Assembly (NCBI GenBank): GCA_024279135.1
Contig: JAJRRU010000032.1
Span: 1-64,000, forward strand
Origin: Alphaproteobacteria bacterium
Lineage (GTDB): Bacteria; Pseudomonadota; Alphaproteobacteria; Rhodospirillales; Casp-alpha2
Length of the DNA stretch: 64,000 bases
Reading direction: 5' to 3'
Below the pieces are notes generated by a model, which saw only the letters and a list, made by a program, of their open reading frames with translations, did not search any database and was not told the origin of the DNA. Shown here one piece after another: positions 19,046-28,327 of the stretch. A program made the position numbers and the translations under genes. Within the stretch, counting starts at the first letter, position 1, and the number at the start of each line of letters is the position of its first letter.

Positions 19046-19243
19046 CTATTCCCCTGCATTTATCAGGCCAGCTTCACCCCAGTCACGATAAGCCGCTCGC
19101 CAGCGATAAAAACTTGATCGGCCAATGCCAAAATATCGGCAGGTTTTACTAACCGAGCCAATTTTGTCTGCATGAAGAAGATTACGAAATTTGCGTTTAA
19201 TATCTCGATTCTGAAGGGGCATTGAATACATTCTCTGGTCCAA
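19046..19243 (-). pseudogene. Transposase/integrase HTH fragment (IS481-like)
   Basis: 65 residues matching only the N-terminal helix-turn-helix of an IS481/leucine-zipper-type transposase (TCRYFGIGRSSFYRWRAAY, then GEAGLIN). The frame stops right after GLIN, where full-length transposases continue into the DDE catalytic domain. It is a dead remnant at the left edge of the tRNA-Thr hotspot. Confidence 0.65.
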
Positions 19244-19639
19244 ATATGGAGTCTACAGAAAATGTCCCGTGAGTACGTACATATCTACAATTGTCACATT
19301 GGGAAATTTGGGGGAACACCAAAACGGCGCTAAGTCATTGAAAAAAATGGTGCCGCCTGGGTGATTTAAACACCCGACCCCCGCATTACGAATTGGAAGG
19401 GCCTATCTTAACCAATTGATATTACACGAATAATTATATCGAAATTCTAAATGTGTAATTTTTGTGTAAATTCAAGTTGTCGATACCAGTATAGATTATT
19501 CTATTAAGCATCCGGTCTAAATTTTTCCGTCAACATTCCATAGCGACTTACCTGATAATTTTAGCTCCTTATCATCCGTGCGGATTTTGACCTAATGCCA
19601 TCATCCAATGGTGTAACTGGTGGTGGGTGCCAGAGGCCA
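19244..19639. other. Intergenic region with tRNA-Thr pseudo-copy
   Basis: This 396-base gap contains the degraded tRNA-Thr copy at 19348-19420. The rest is AT-rich and shows no gene that I can support. Confidence 0.5.
19348..19420 (-). pseudogene. Decayed tRNA-Thr copy / old att site
   Basis: On the minus strand this ends in AGGCGGCACCA, exactly as the intact tRNA-Thr at 33586. It shares the anticodon-arm block TTCGTAATGCGGGGGTC and has a T arm with a different but still paired stem (GGGTG against CACCC). A D-arm trace (CAATTGGTTAAGA) precedes an inserted stretch; the 5' acceptor strand is gone. The bases beyond the 3' end (taagtcattgaaaa) match those next to the fragment at 25610, so the similarity extends outside the tRNA. 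It is best read as the outermost attachment-site remnant. Confidence 0.7.
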
Positions 19640-20143
19640 TCATGCCAAAAAAACAAGTGCTTTTATCTTTGCCTTATCGCGCGGCGGAACGATCACGGTA
19701 GCCAAAGCTCCGCCTTCAATTTTTTGTGCCGTGTACTTCCAATCGGTAATCCCGTCCATGACGGCTGCGTGTGCAAAGGTCATACGACGAATGGACGGCG
19801 TCACGTCAGCGGCGCCGATCACGGTAAACTGCATTCCGCCGCCAATCTCTTTGGCCTCCACCACCGCATCAATGGTGACCACATCCATATCCCGTAAATG
19901 CTCGCGCAGACCACTTATGTCGATAGTATTCAAATTTGTACCGGGGTTGGATTCAAGCTGAGTCACATTTTCGGCAATAGCGGCGAAAGTGCCCTGACCC
20001 GGCTCGGAAACCGGCACACTAGGTGCTTCAATAGTCGTTACGGCGCTATGGTTCATCGTGTTGTGGTGCATAGTGTCATGATCCATGCTGCCTGAATTGC
20101 TTTGCGCCCATGCAAAGCCAGTAACGGCAATGGTGCTGACCAC
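19640..20143 (-). CDS. Periplasmic protein of unknown function
   Basis: About 167 residues from the first usable start (GTG at 20143). A His/Met-rich stretch after the signal peptide (MDHDTMHHNTMNH, about residues 20-32) suggests metal, perhaps copper, binding; the rest is not recognised. The hydrophobic signal core continues upstream of the GTG (KKLIIVGL in frame) and is preceded directly by a TAA where a start would be expected, so the original ATG seems to be lost. It may be expressed poorly or be a young pseudogene. It sits between two tRNA-Thr end fragments (19348 and 20386), so it is part of acquired DNA. Confidence 0.55.
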   Translation of the reverse strand: MVSTIAVTGFAWAQSNSGSMDHDTMHHNTMNHSAVTTIEAPSVPVSEPGQGTFAAIAENVTQLESNPGTNLNTIDISGLREHLRDMDVVTIDAVVEAKEIGGGMQFTVIGAADVTPSIRRMTFAHAAVMDGITDWKYTAQKIEGGALATVIVPPRDKAKIKALVFLA

Positions 20144-20383
20144 AAGCCCGACGATGATCAGTTTCTTTTAAATTATAGGTAATTTCCTTTCCTTTTCAAA
20201 TCTGACCGTACATTACCCGATCCAAATGCCATATAATATGATAATGATCATGTCATGTGAATTTCACACCTACCTGTCTTCGTTGCCAGGCATTTTCCAA
20301 CGTCAAACAATTGCAAGACGACAAATAGAGCAATAATCAAATTTATTGGTCTATTTGCATATAAGTAATTTTTATTACGGAAA

Positions 20384-20396
20384 AATGGTGCCGCCT
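20384..20396 (-). repeat. Short tRNA-Thr 3'-end fragment (att remnant)
   Basis: The 13 bases AATGGTGCCGCCT equal the last 11 bases of tRNA-Thr plus two flanking bases, in the same orientation as the copies at 19348, 25610 and 33586. Similarity stops on the tRNA side after this point. Alone it could be chance, but the position within the same array makes an old crossover core likely. Confidence 0.5.
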
Positions 20397-20412
20397 AAAA
20401 CCGAATGAAACA

Positions 20413-20446
20413 GATTAAGCGTGTCACGATTTTGTCACGCTTAATC
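20413..20446. repeat. Perfect inverted repeat next to att fragment
   Basis: GATTAAGCGTG and CACGCTTAATC form an 11-base perfect inverted repeat around a 12-base loop (TCACGATTTTGT). It starts 17 bases from the tRNA-Thr end fragment and 72 bases after the stop of the RND transporter gene. It could be a terminator for that gene, although no T run follows on the minus strand, or an integrase arm-binding site. The loop 12-mer recurs at 27995-28006 inside the neighbouring island. Confidence 0.5.
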
Positions 20447-20517
20447 ATTAAATTAATATTCAGCGAAGTGAATTTGTGATGCCGTATTTGTTCGGACATA
20501 ATATTCTGCTAATGTTT

Positions 20518-23500
20518 TCAGAGTTCATCATTGGCAACATCATGTTTTTTGCCAATAAGTTTGAAGTCGTCCATGATGCAATAAAGTGCAGGCATAAGAA
20601 AAAGAGACAGGACGCTTGCAACGGCAAGGCCAAAAGCCAGACTGGTGGCCAACGGGGTAAGGATTTGGGCCTGTGTGCTGCGTTCCAGCAACAAAGGCAG
20701 CAAACCGGCGACTGTGGTTAACGAGGTCAGGACAATTGCGCGGAATCGTCTCCGCCCGGCATATGATGCTGCCTCATCCGCTGTTGCCCCGATTTCGCGT
20801 TCCTGACCAATAAACTGCATCATCAATATGGAATTGTTAACAACGACACCGGCAAGGGATGCTCCCCCGATCAGGCTTGGCATTGAGATTTCCAGTCCCA
20901 GAAGCAAATGCCCCCAAATCACCCCGATCATGGCTGTCGGTATGATGGCCATAATCAGAATTGGTATTAAATATCCTCGAAATTGCACGGCGAGAAGAAT
21001 GTAGACACCGATTAATCCCATCAGCATATTTCGACCCATGGATTTTTGCGTCTCTCCGGAATTTGCACTTTCACCCTCAATTTCAAAACTCACGCCGGGA
21101 TAGCGATCTACCAGGTCCACCAGGAACTGGTTCTTCAAAGCGGCGGTGATTTCGGCTGTATTGGTGAGCCGTGTATCCACGTCCCCCTGAACAGAAACGG
21201 TTCGTACACCATCAAAGCGATTTATTCTTGCCCAGCCCCGGACTTCTTCGATTTCAACAACAGATTTCAAGGGGATGAGAACACCGTTGGGTCCGATCAG
21301 ATTAATTTGTTCCAAATCCTGTTCGCTGTTGCGGTCGTTGACTGCAATGCGCAAATCAACCTCGAAAGTTTCAAGCCCTGCGGGGAACTCGTCAAGAATC
21401 AGTCCCTGAAAGCTGGCACGTAACTGATCGGCAATATTTCTTGCACTCAAACCCAGCACCGAAGCGCCATCCTTAAGATGAAGACGAAACTCTCTCTTGC
21501 CTGGCCGTAAGTCATCGCTTAAATCATTTACGCCTTTATATGTGCCGAGGAAGGTCAGCGTTTCCAGAGAGGCCGCTTTGAGTTGGGTGAGGTCGGGACC
21601 GGAAAGCCGTACATCAATAGCGCGTCCGGCAGGGCCGACCGTTGATTCGGTATATTTAATCGCAATGACATCTGGCAGGTCGCTGCTTAATTCGCGCCAC
21701 CTGGTAAAGATTTCATCAATTGTGGTCTTGCGAGTTTCTGCACTAAGCAGATCAGCCGAGACGGTTGCAACATGGGGCCCGGTTTCATAAGCATCGTTGT
21801 TGGTTGAATAAATTGCAGCAACATTGACGATCAATTCAGCCTGATCGGGCTGTTGGGGTTTAAACTCGTCATTGATCAGATCCAACTGTGCAATCAGATG
21901 ATCAACGACTTTCTGGGTACGCGACAACGGGGTTCCCTGAGGCAGAAGAATTCGGGCCTCGATCACATCCCCTTCAATATCTGGAAAACCACGGACCTTT
22001 AAAACGCCTCCGGCAAGCATTGAAAATGATATCAAAAGCAACATGATAACCAAGCCAATGGTGACATACCGCCAACGAATGGCAATATCCAGAATAGTGC
22101 CGTAGATATCTTCTTTCAGGCGATTAAAACCGCTTTCAAAGGCCTTGCTAAACCGAGACGGTTCACTGTTATTCATATGTTCCAGAGAATGAGACAGGTG
22201 GTTGGGCAAAATGAAAAACGCTTCGATCAAGCTCACTGACAGGGTTACGATCAAGACGATTGGCAATACACCCAGTATCTGGCCAAGCCTGCCATCCAGG
22301 AACACCAGGGACCCGAAAATTAAAACGGTTGTCAAAAAAGATGATAGAATTCCGGGTAGAACTTCAGTGACGCCATTGATCGCTGCAGGGATCGGTTTAT
22401 CGCCTTTTTTCAAGCGAACAGCGATATTCTCAGAAATAACGATCGCGTCATCCATTAAAAGGCCAATCGCTATGAGCAAGCCAACCATTGTGATCTGATT
22501 CAAACTCATGTCCAGTTGCGACATGACAAACAGGGTCCCCAGGAAAGAAACGGGCAACCCCATGGCGACCCAGAAACTAAACCGGAGACTGAAGAATAAC
22601 GTCAGGATAAGAACGACAAGCAACAACCCTTGCAAACCATTGGAAACAAGCAGATCAAGACGCCCCTGGACGATGGTTCCCACATCACGGGTCATTGTCA
22701 AAGAAATTGATTTTGGCGCGCGGATGCGTTCTTCCTCAATAAAACCTTTGACCTGTTCCACAACATTCAAAACGTCACCGGATTTAGCTTTGAAAATATC
22801 GAGCATGGCGGCGCGCTGCCCGTTAAATTCAATTTTACTTTCGTCGGTTTCAAAGGTGTCGGTGATGTCCGCTATATCGCCCAAACGAATTTCAGCTCCC
22901 GAGACCGAAGATATAATAACAATATCGTGAAAAGCGTCCGGGGTTTTGCGTTGATCATCAAACCGCAGAATTAAATCTTCGGCGGGTCCTTCTATCCGGC
23001 CAAGAGGAATTCCGATACTTTGGGCGCGAATTGAATCAGCGATATTTACAGCCGATAAACTATATTGTTCAAGATATCTTGCCGGGATTTCAATACGAAT
23101 TTGCCGATTAGAGAAACCTCGCAAGTCAACCTCTGCAATGGTTCGCAACGCCTGTAGGCGGGCTTTCAGGTCTTCTGCATACGCCTTCAGATCAATTGGA
23201 TTTTCAGGGCCGCTTACAGCCAATGAGGCCAGAAAAACCGTCCGACCGATTTCATTTATAACAGCCTCTTCAACATCCACAGGGAAATCAGAGATAGCTT
23301 CAATATCGGATTTAACATCATCAAGGAACCGCTCTATATCAGCTGTTTCCTGCATTGTAATGACAGCCAGAGCAACGCCTTCCCGCGCTTCGCACTGGGT
23401 CTCTTCAAGGCCGGCAATTCCTTCAACCGCTTCCTCAACACGACGACACACGGCGTCTTCGACTTCTTCAGCCGTGGCACCTTTATAGATAATTTTAACC

Positions 23501-23631
23501 TGAACCTGATCATTTTTCAGCTCAGGGAATGTATCGCGCTTCAGGTTTGGCAGAGCCATAATACCCAGGGCTATAATGCCGAACATTAACAAATTGGCGG
23601 CATTATAATGTCGCGCCAGGTATGAGATCAT
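20518..23631 (-). CDS. RND efflux transporter, AcrB/HAE-like permease subunit
   Basis: 1037 residues, the usual size for the proton-driven inner-membrane pump of a tripartite efflux system. TM1 near residue 12, two large periplasmic loops, and the TM4 motif GLLMDDAIVISENI with paired aspartates are visible; AVQFRGYLIP and SILMMQFI-type late helices are also present. Its start overlaps the stop of the adaptor gene by four bases (ATGA). No outer-membrane channel gene is adjacent, so a shared TolC is presumably used. It lies between two tRNA-Thr end fragments, pointing to acquisition as island cargo. Substrate unknown. Confidence 0.93.
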   Translation of the reverse strand: MISYLARHYNAANLLMFGIIALGIMALPNLKRDTFPELKNDQVQVKIIYKGATAEEVEDAVCRRVEEAVEGIAGLEETQCEAREGVALAVITMQETADIERFLDDVKSDIEAISDFPVDVEEAVINEIGRTVFLASLAVSGPENPIDLKAYAEDLKARLQALRTIAEVDLRGFSNRQIRIEIPARYLEQYSLSAVNIADSIRAQSIGIPLGRIEGPAEDLILRFDDQRKTPDAFHDIVIISSVSGAEIRLGDIADITDTFETDESKIEFNGQRAAMLDIFKAKSGDVLNVVEQVKGFIEEERIRAPKSISLTMTRDVGTIVQGRLDLLVSNGLQGLLLVVLILTLFFSLRFSFWVAMGLPVSFLGTLFVMSQLDMSLNQITMVGLLIAIGLLMDDAIVISENIAVRLKKGDKPIPAAINGVTEVLPGILSSFLTTVLIFGSLVFLDGRLGQILGVLPIVLIVTLSVSLIEAFFILPNHLSHSLEHMNNSEPSRFSKAFESGFNRLKEDIYGTILDIAIRWRYVTIGLVIMLLLISFSMLAGGVLKVRGFPDIEGDVIEARILLPQGTPLSRTQKVVDHLIAQLDLINDEFKPQQPDQAELIVNVAAIYSTNNDAYETGPHVATVSADLLSAETRKTTIDEIFTRWRELSSDLPDVIAIKYTESTVGPAGRAIDVRLSGPDLTQLKAASLETLTFLGTYKGVNDLSDDLRPGKREFRLHLKDGASVLGLSARNIADQLRASFQGLILDEFPAGLETFEVDLRIAVNDRNSEQDLEQINLIGPNGVLIPLKSVVEIEEVRGWARINRFDGVRTVSVQGDVDTRLTNTAEITAALKNQFLVDLVDRYPGVSFEIEGESANSGETQKSMGRNMLMGLIGVYILLAVQFRGYLIPILIMAIIPTAMIGVIWGHLLLGLEISMPSLIGGASLAGVVVNNSILMMQFIGQEREIGATADEAASYAGRRRFRAIVLTSLTTVAGLLPLLLERSTQAQILTPLATSLAFGLAVASVLSLFLMPALYCIMDDFKLIGKKHDVANDEL

Positions 23632-24959
23632 TGTTGTGCTCCATTAGCCAAGGCCGCATCTTTAGTAAATTGGGACAGTTGCACATCGTGTTCTGTCTTA
23701 AGGGCCATACCTTCTACGGCAGGGATAAGATCAGAAACTACAATTCGTTCACCTGCCTTCAGGCCTCCGCCGACAATGCTGGCACCGTTTTGCGAAAAAA
23801 GCACATTTACCATTCGGCTTTCCAAACGGTTTTCAGCATTGATTACATATACACGGCCCTGACGAACAGCCGTGCGCGGGATAACCACGGAATTTTTTAT
23901 TGCAGCGCCACGAAAAATAATTTGAACGAACATCCCCTTTACCAAAGGTGGACGGACACCGGGTTGAATGTCTTTATAAGGATTATCGACAGCTACGATT
24001 ATACCGACAGTTCTGGTTTTGGTATCAATTGTGTCCAAAAATCGTACGACCCTGGCAGCCCATTGTATAACATGGCTACCCAGTTCCATTTGAACGGTTG
24101 CGCCCAACCCGGTCGCATCGGCCATGGAATTCAGCAGACTATCGTTTGAGTTTTCGGTTCCATTTTTGCCCATTAACAATGATGGCATTAAATTCAGGGG
24201 AACCTGGGCGACGATCTCAACCCGGTCTATGGCATCACCAATAAATAATGTTTGTCCCAGGGTTACATATTGATTGTTCTCAATATTTAAATCAGCAACA
24301 CGGATATCAAACGGGGCACGTATAACTGTTTGGTCAAGGTCACGTTGGGCCTGAACAATTTTGGCTCTCAAGACATCGCGTTCTGCCGGAATTATGGAAA
24401 GCGTATTCCGTAAATTTTGAATAGATGCCTGCTTGGATAATACGGACTGTTCACTCTGATCCACAGTGGCCTGTGCCGTTACCCCTTCAATGCGTAAGGC
24501 CTGCTTGCGTTCCAGATCTTCCTGAGCGAGTTTGACATTGCGTTCTTCAATAACCAGTGAAGCCCGGGTGTTTTTATCGCGTATACCAATTTCGGTCAAT
24601 TCCGCTGAAAGCTGTGCGAGACTCAATTCATAATCAACGGGATCAATGCGTAAAAGAGTACTGCCTTTGCGCAGGATATTGCCTTCCCTCAGACGAGAAT
24701 TGATTTCAATGACACGACCTGAGACCTCGCTGATCGCATCCCAGGTCCGTTCCGGCTCTGCAGTCCCATGAACCATAATTGTGGGAATAACGTCCAGACT
24801 TTGCGCCTCCACCATCCGTACGGTATGGACAACTTCCCGTGCTTCGTTTTTGGGAGGCGGCGTTTTGCCTTTGACCATCAACATGAAGACCCCAATACCA
24901 ATGGCTACAGGGATAATAATCAGTAGTTTTCGTTTCCAGTCTGATGGGGATGATTTCAT
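23628..24959 (-). CDS. RND efflux periplasmic adaptor (membrane fusion protein)
   Basis: About 443 residues. I chose the ATG at 24959 (GGAG upstream) over an earlier one at 24980. One N-terminal membrane anchor (LLIIIPVAIGIGVFML), a lipoyl half-motif (GRVIEINSRLREGNILRKGS), a long coiled-coil hairpin (about 130-220), the second lipoyl half (IRAPFDIRVADLNI) and a beta-barrel/membrane-proximal end are recognisable. It bridges the RND pump to an outer-membrane channel and is translationally coupled to the pump gene. Confidence 0.92.
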   Translation of the reverse strand: MKSSPSDWKRKLLIIIPVAIGIGVFMLMVKGKTPPPKNEAREVVHTVRMVEAQSLDVIPTIMVHGTAEPERTWDAISEVSGRVIEINSRLREGNILRKGSTLLRIDPVDYELSLAQLSAELTEIGIRDKNTRASLVIEERNVKLAQEDLERKQALRIEGVTAQATVDQSEQSVLSKQASIQNLRNTLSIIPAERDVLRAKIVQAQRDLDQTVIRAPFDIRVADLNIENNQYVTLGQTLFIGDAIDRVEIVAQVPLNLMPSLLMGKNGTENSNDSLLNSMADATGLGATVQMELGSHVIQWAARVVRFLDTIDTKTRTVGIIVAVDNPYKDIQPGVRPPLVKGMFVQIIFRGAAIKNSVVIPRTAVRQGRVYVINAENRLESRMVNVLFSQNGASIVGGGLKAGERIVVSDLIPAVEGMALKTEHDVQLSQFTKDAALANGAQQ

Positions 24960-25223
24960 TGGGATGCTCCGTTCATGCACGGCGGTTATCTAACAGGGAA
25001 TTCTCAGATATTAATTCTGCCATTATATTCAGAACTATAATCTGACAATAATTGAACAATCTTGGCTTCATCAATCAAGGAGAAAATTTACAAGTTTTTA
25101 TAAACTAATGGACAGCACCCTCGTGATCAAGGCGTGTCCGCCAGGTGCCATGATATTACCCCACCCACAATCAGGCGGCTTCAATATACTTGCCTGGTTT
25201 GGATGGATATTGCATTAGTCTGC

Positions 25224-25503
25224 TTAATTGGCTTCCGTCGTATTTTCGGGTTGAAAAGTGCTACGCAAGGTATTTGGTAGCGCAAATGCAATGACAATAA
25301 TCCCCAGCCCGGCAACGATGAAGAACAAGGTATCTTCGCGGCCGGTTGCGGCTATCAACAGACTGGTTCCCGGCATCAATAACACCACCCATAATTCCGC
25401 AGAACATGAGGACTAAGGAAACACCTAATGCGCCCCCGATTGTTCGGAGAAATTGACAGTGTAGGTCGAATATATTGGGCATGTGATTTTGAGACATCAC
25501 CAC
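25224..25503 (-). pseudogene. Frameshifted C-terminus of an MFS (DHA2-type) transporter
   Basis: Minus-strand translation gives QFLRTIGGALGVSLVLMF, the late-helix motif of 14-TM drug:proton antiporters. It then loses the frame near 25380. In the next frame the rest of the protein reads on (LMPGTSLLIAATGRED, then LFFIVAGLGIIVIAFALPN) to a stop at 25224. Only the last quarter of such a transporter is present, so it is a remnant. It sits upstream of the efflux adaptor, possibly from the same cargo. Confidence 0.75.
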
Positions 25504-25609
25504 TGGCGAAGGTGAACCTCACATACACGACGCGGCTGAGCCCATGCCATCAATTTGGGCACAGTGGAAAATATGGGCTGCCAAAACAGGCGTAAGTCAT
25601 TGAAAAGAA

Positions 25610-25654
25610 TGGTGCCGCCTGCAAGATTTGAACTTGCGACCCCCGCATTACGAA
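25610..25654 (-). repeat. Attachment site: duplicated 3' part of tRNA-Thr
   Basis: 45 bases identical to the 3' end of the intact tRNA-Thr(CGT) (33586-33630), covering the CCA end, acceptor strand, T arm and anticodon-arm 3' side, in the same orientation. Identity ends abruptly at 25654. With the integrase gene starting about 100 bases away, this is the far attachment site of an 8-kb element inserted at the tRNA gene. Confidence 0.9.
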
Positions 25655-25751
25655 GTTATTAGCCCCCGATATAAATCATTGAAAATAGGCCATATATAAT
25701 AATGTTGATTACATAATTTATGTTAATTTATTTAATTTTTTAATCTAAATA

Positions 25752-26783
25752 TTACAATTGAACCAAAGACCCTTGCATAGAATTTAGGGCATCAGCAGCA
25801 TCCTTCAAATACTCAGGGGAATGTTTCGCATACACTTGTTGTGTAATTCTACTATCGGAGTGTCCCAACATAGCTGCAACACGATCAATTGATACTCCGC
25901 CCTGAACCATCCAAGATGCTGCGGTATGACGTAAAGTGTGTGCACTTACATCTGATAAGTTTGCTGCAACGGCTGCACGTTTAAACGCCTTTTTAATTGA
26001 TTGCACTTTCCCACCATTCCATTCAATTACAAAGTCTGATTCTGCTCGTTCAAGCGCAACTAATAATGCGCTCTCTAATGGTTCATTGATAGGGACTATT
26101 GTACGACGCTTCCTCCTCATTGAATCTCCTGGTTTTCGAAAATCGATTTGCTTCAATTCCAAATTAACACGGTCCCAAGTTAAGTCTAAAATTGCCCCGG
26201 ACCTTGCTGAGGTATTGATAGCCAAAATAACAAATAATCGTAAGTGGAATGCTTTGCATTGATCAAGCAATCCCCTCCACTCATCTGGTCGCAACCACCG
26301 CTCCCTAGGTTCAGGTTTTGGAGGGCGATGCACATATGGTGCATTTTCTATCCACCCTTCACGTTCTCCGTACTTAAACGCACTTGATAAAGTACTCAAT
26401 TCAGTCCTAATGGTTCCATCCCCGACACCTTCATTAAGTCTTTTTCGAATATAAAAATCACACCGCTTGCGATCTATATGTCGAACTAAAGTTCGCTTAA
26501 GAATGCGTTTCAGATGTGCCGCCCGATTCTCCATTGACACAGGATGCAATACATCGTTTTTTCTAGCGACTACGTATGCGTCAACAATGGACGCAACGGT
26601 CGCTTTAATTTTCGAGTTTTCTTGCTTGGCTTCAAAGTCTCTGAGGACAACTTCTGCTTCTTCACGGTCTTCAGTATTGGTGCTTTTCCTTTTTGTGAAG
26701 GTTCGATTATTTTCGTTTCTTTCCGTCCATTGAATATGCCAATTTTTTCGCTGAGAGATTTTGAGAAGCCGATATCTTGGCAT
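25752..26783 (-). CDS. Tyrosine recombinase (phage-type integrase)
   Basis: 343 residues. Catalytic residues are recognisable: R194 (NTSARSGA), H282-TL-R285-H286, the LGHSDSRI box and nucleophile Y318 (TQQVYAKHS). A core-binding SAM-like domain precedes them (about 60-150), and an arm-type N-terminus starts the protein. A good ribosome site (GAGGTG at 26789-26794) supports the start at 26783, which lies inside the excisionase-like reading frame. The gene reads towards the attachment repeat 98 bases away and should catalyse integration at tRNA-Thr. Confidence 0.95.
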   Translation of the reverse strand: MPRYRLLKISQRKNWHIQWTERNENNRTFTKRKSTNTEDREEAEVVLRDFEAKQENSKIKATVASIVDAYVVARKNDVLHPVSMENRAAHLKRILKRTLVRHIDRKRCDFYIRKRLNEGVGDGTIRTELSTLSSAFKYGEREGWIENAPYVHRPPKPEPRERWLRPDEWRGLLDQCKAFHLRLFVILAINTSARSGAILDLTWDRVNLELKQIDFRKPGDSMRRKRRTIVPINEPLESALLVALERAESDFVIEWNGGKVQSIKKAFKRAAVAANLSDVSAHTLRHTAASWMVQGGVSIDRVAAMLGHSDSRITQQVYAKHSPEYLKDAADALNSMQGSLVQL

Positions 26784-26950
26784 GATGCCACCTCATACTT
26801 TTCTATATATGCAATAGGAATACGAATAGCGCTACCAATTCTTATATGTGGCAATTCGCTTCTACTAATAAGGCCATATACATGGCTGGGGCTAACGGAC
26901 CAATGTTCCGCCAGCGTTTTGACAGTAAAATGTCGTGCCGGTTCTGCCAT
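26570..26950 (-). CDS. Excisionase-like helix-turn-helix protein
   Basis: 126 residues. The first 60 form a MerR/excisionase-type helix-turn-helix (LAEHWSVSPSHVYGLI, then RIGSAIRIP), the usual recombination directionality factor next to an integrase. The remaining 66 residues are Lys/Arg-rich and overlap the 5' end of the integrase gene in another frame over 214 bases. AAGGAG precedes the ATG. It may help excision or repress the integrase gene. Confidence 0.72.
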   Translation of the reverse strand: MAEPARHFTVKTLAEHWSVSPSHVYGLISRSELPHIRIGSAIRIPIAYIEKYEVASCQDIGFSKSLSEKIGIFNGRKETKIIEPSQKGKAPILKTVKKQKLSSETLKPSKKTRKLKRPLRPLLTHT

Positions 26951-27169
26951 TTTACAGAAACTCCTTTATATATTTTAGCAAATATTATGATTAAGTAGTA
27001 AAGGTTACCATATTTTATACATAAAGTCAATATAAATAACAATTTAGAAGTAAAGAATTAAATAAATATTTCAAAGCCAATTAAAAAAAACTCAAGTTAG
27101 TTGCAGATATTTGCAATAGCTGCACAAAACATAGTTTAAATCTTAATTTCATTTCCACAATACTTTGAC

Positions 27170-27871
27170 TTATGTACAATTTACAACCAGCATACATCGG
27201 CTATCCATTCGCCGAAAAAGCTTTTGAACAGTGCTTGGATACCAAATTCCTCCACGAGCAGAAGAAATCCCACGCAAATTTAATGCGTCCGAAATCCCCT
27301 TGCAGGTCGTTATGCCCGTTTTTTTAATATCATTGATAATGGGAAACACATTGGAAGCAAATTGGTCCGCACGTTGCAAACGTACAGCAAGGCCTTTCCT
27401 TTGAGCATCGGCAAGATTAGTGAGGTTACCAAGTTTCACACCCGCCGCTATTTTTATCTGTAATGCGGCTTTGGTTCGCTCAGAAATTAAACGACGCTCT
27501 TTCTCAGCAAGGGCGGCATAAATGTGAAGCATGAATGGATCAACGTCTGGACCAAGTTCTGCAACCAGAAAGGAAACCTGTTTTGCTACAAGCCCCGAAA
27601 TGAAATGAACATCCCTTGAAAGGCGGTCTAGCTTCGCAACAATAACCGGGCATTTTAATTTCTTTGCTTCACCGAGAGCAGTCGCAAGCTTTGGGCGTCG
27701 ATCAAGTGCATCTGCGCCTTTGCCCGTTTCGATCTCGGTGTACTCATTGATAATTTCATATCCGTGTTGAGTCGCAAATTGTTCACAAAGAGACCTCTGA
27801 GCAGCAAGACCTAAACCGCTCTTAGCCTGACTATTTGTTGAAACTCGAGTATAGAGAATAAGTGATTGCAT
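27170..27871 (-). CDS. Serine recombinase (resolvase/invertase family)
   Basis: 233 residues with the resolvase catalytic domain: R9-V-S11 (YTRVSTNSQ), the KLDRLSRD motif and the [11 protein letters not shown] helix. A recombinase-type helix-turn-helix end ([29 protein letters not shown]) follows. It is shorter than large serine integrases, so it is likely a resolvase, invertase or transposon-type enzyme. Its presence beside a tyrosine integrase is unusual for so small an element. The start at 27871 has AAAGGG upstream. Confidence 0.92.
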   Translation of the reverse strand: MQSLILYTRVSTNSQAKSGLGLAAQRSLCEQFATQHGYEIINEYTEIETGKGADALDRRPKLATALGEAKKLKCPVIVAKLDRLSRDVHFISGLVAKQVSFLVAELGPDVDPFMLHIYAALAEKERRLISERTKAALQIKIAAGVKLGNLTNLADAQRKGLAVRLQRADQFASNVFPIINDIKKTGITTCKGISDALNLRGISSARGGIWYPSTVQKLFRRMDSRCMLVVNCT

Positions 27872-28327
27872 GATAAAAACCCTTTATTAAACGAACGAAT
27901 AGAAAGAGTATTCTGTTCACCAATATCTTACCAAGCAATCACAAATTGCTGTTTCGTTCAATTAGTAGTGTAGTGATGTGTTCCCGTAAAATGTTCACGA
28001 TTTTGTGGTAGCGTCCGTTCTATTGATGAAGGAGATGGATTATGAAATGTTAACGCGCAAGTCAATTTTTCCAAAATAAACTGGATTCTGAAATGAGTTA
28101 TTTACTATTCTTGACTTTTAAGGGCTGATCCGTAGTCCAATATTATGAGTTTTCTGGAATAGGATTAAACATTGATAAATTGTATATTATGATCGAGTTC
28201 GTGATTGATCAATAAAGACTTTGTGCTCATTTTTATAACGATTAACTATAGCAGACTACACGGAGGGTGAACAAATACCCTCCCCCCTGAATAACTGTTC
28301 TTATTCTTAACCTGAACGAAGTGCAAT
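27872..28327. other. Intergenic region, recombinase to lipoprotein
   Basis: This 456-base AT-rich gap shows no full gene. A strong ribosome-like site followed by a three-codon frame (ATG AAA TGT TAA, at about 28040) could be a vestige. A 12-base match to the loop of the 20413 hairpin lies at 27995-28006. Confidence 0.45.

Larger units (their letters stand above)
20144..20517. other. Intergenic region with tRNA-end fragment and hairpin
   Basis: This 374-base gap holds the short tRNA-Thr end at 20386 and the inverted repeat at 20413-20446, listed separately. No gene is seen. AT-rich sequence around 20230-20380 may hold the promoter of the 19640 gene. Confidence 0.5.
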
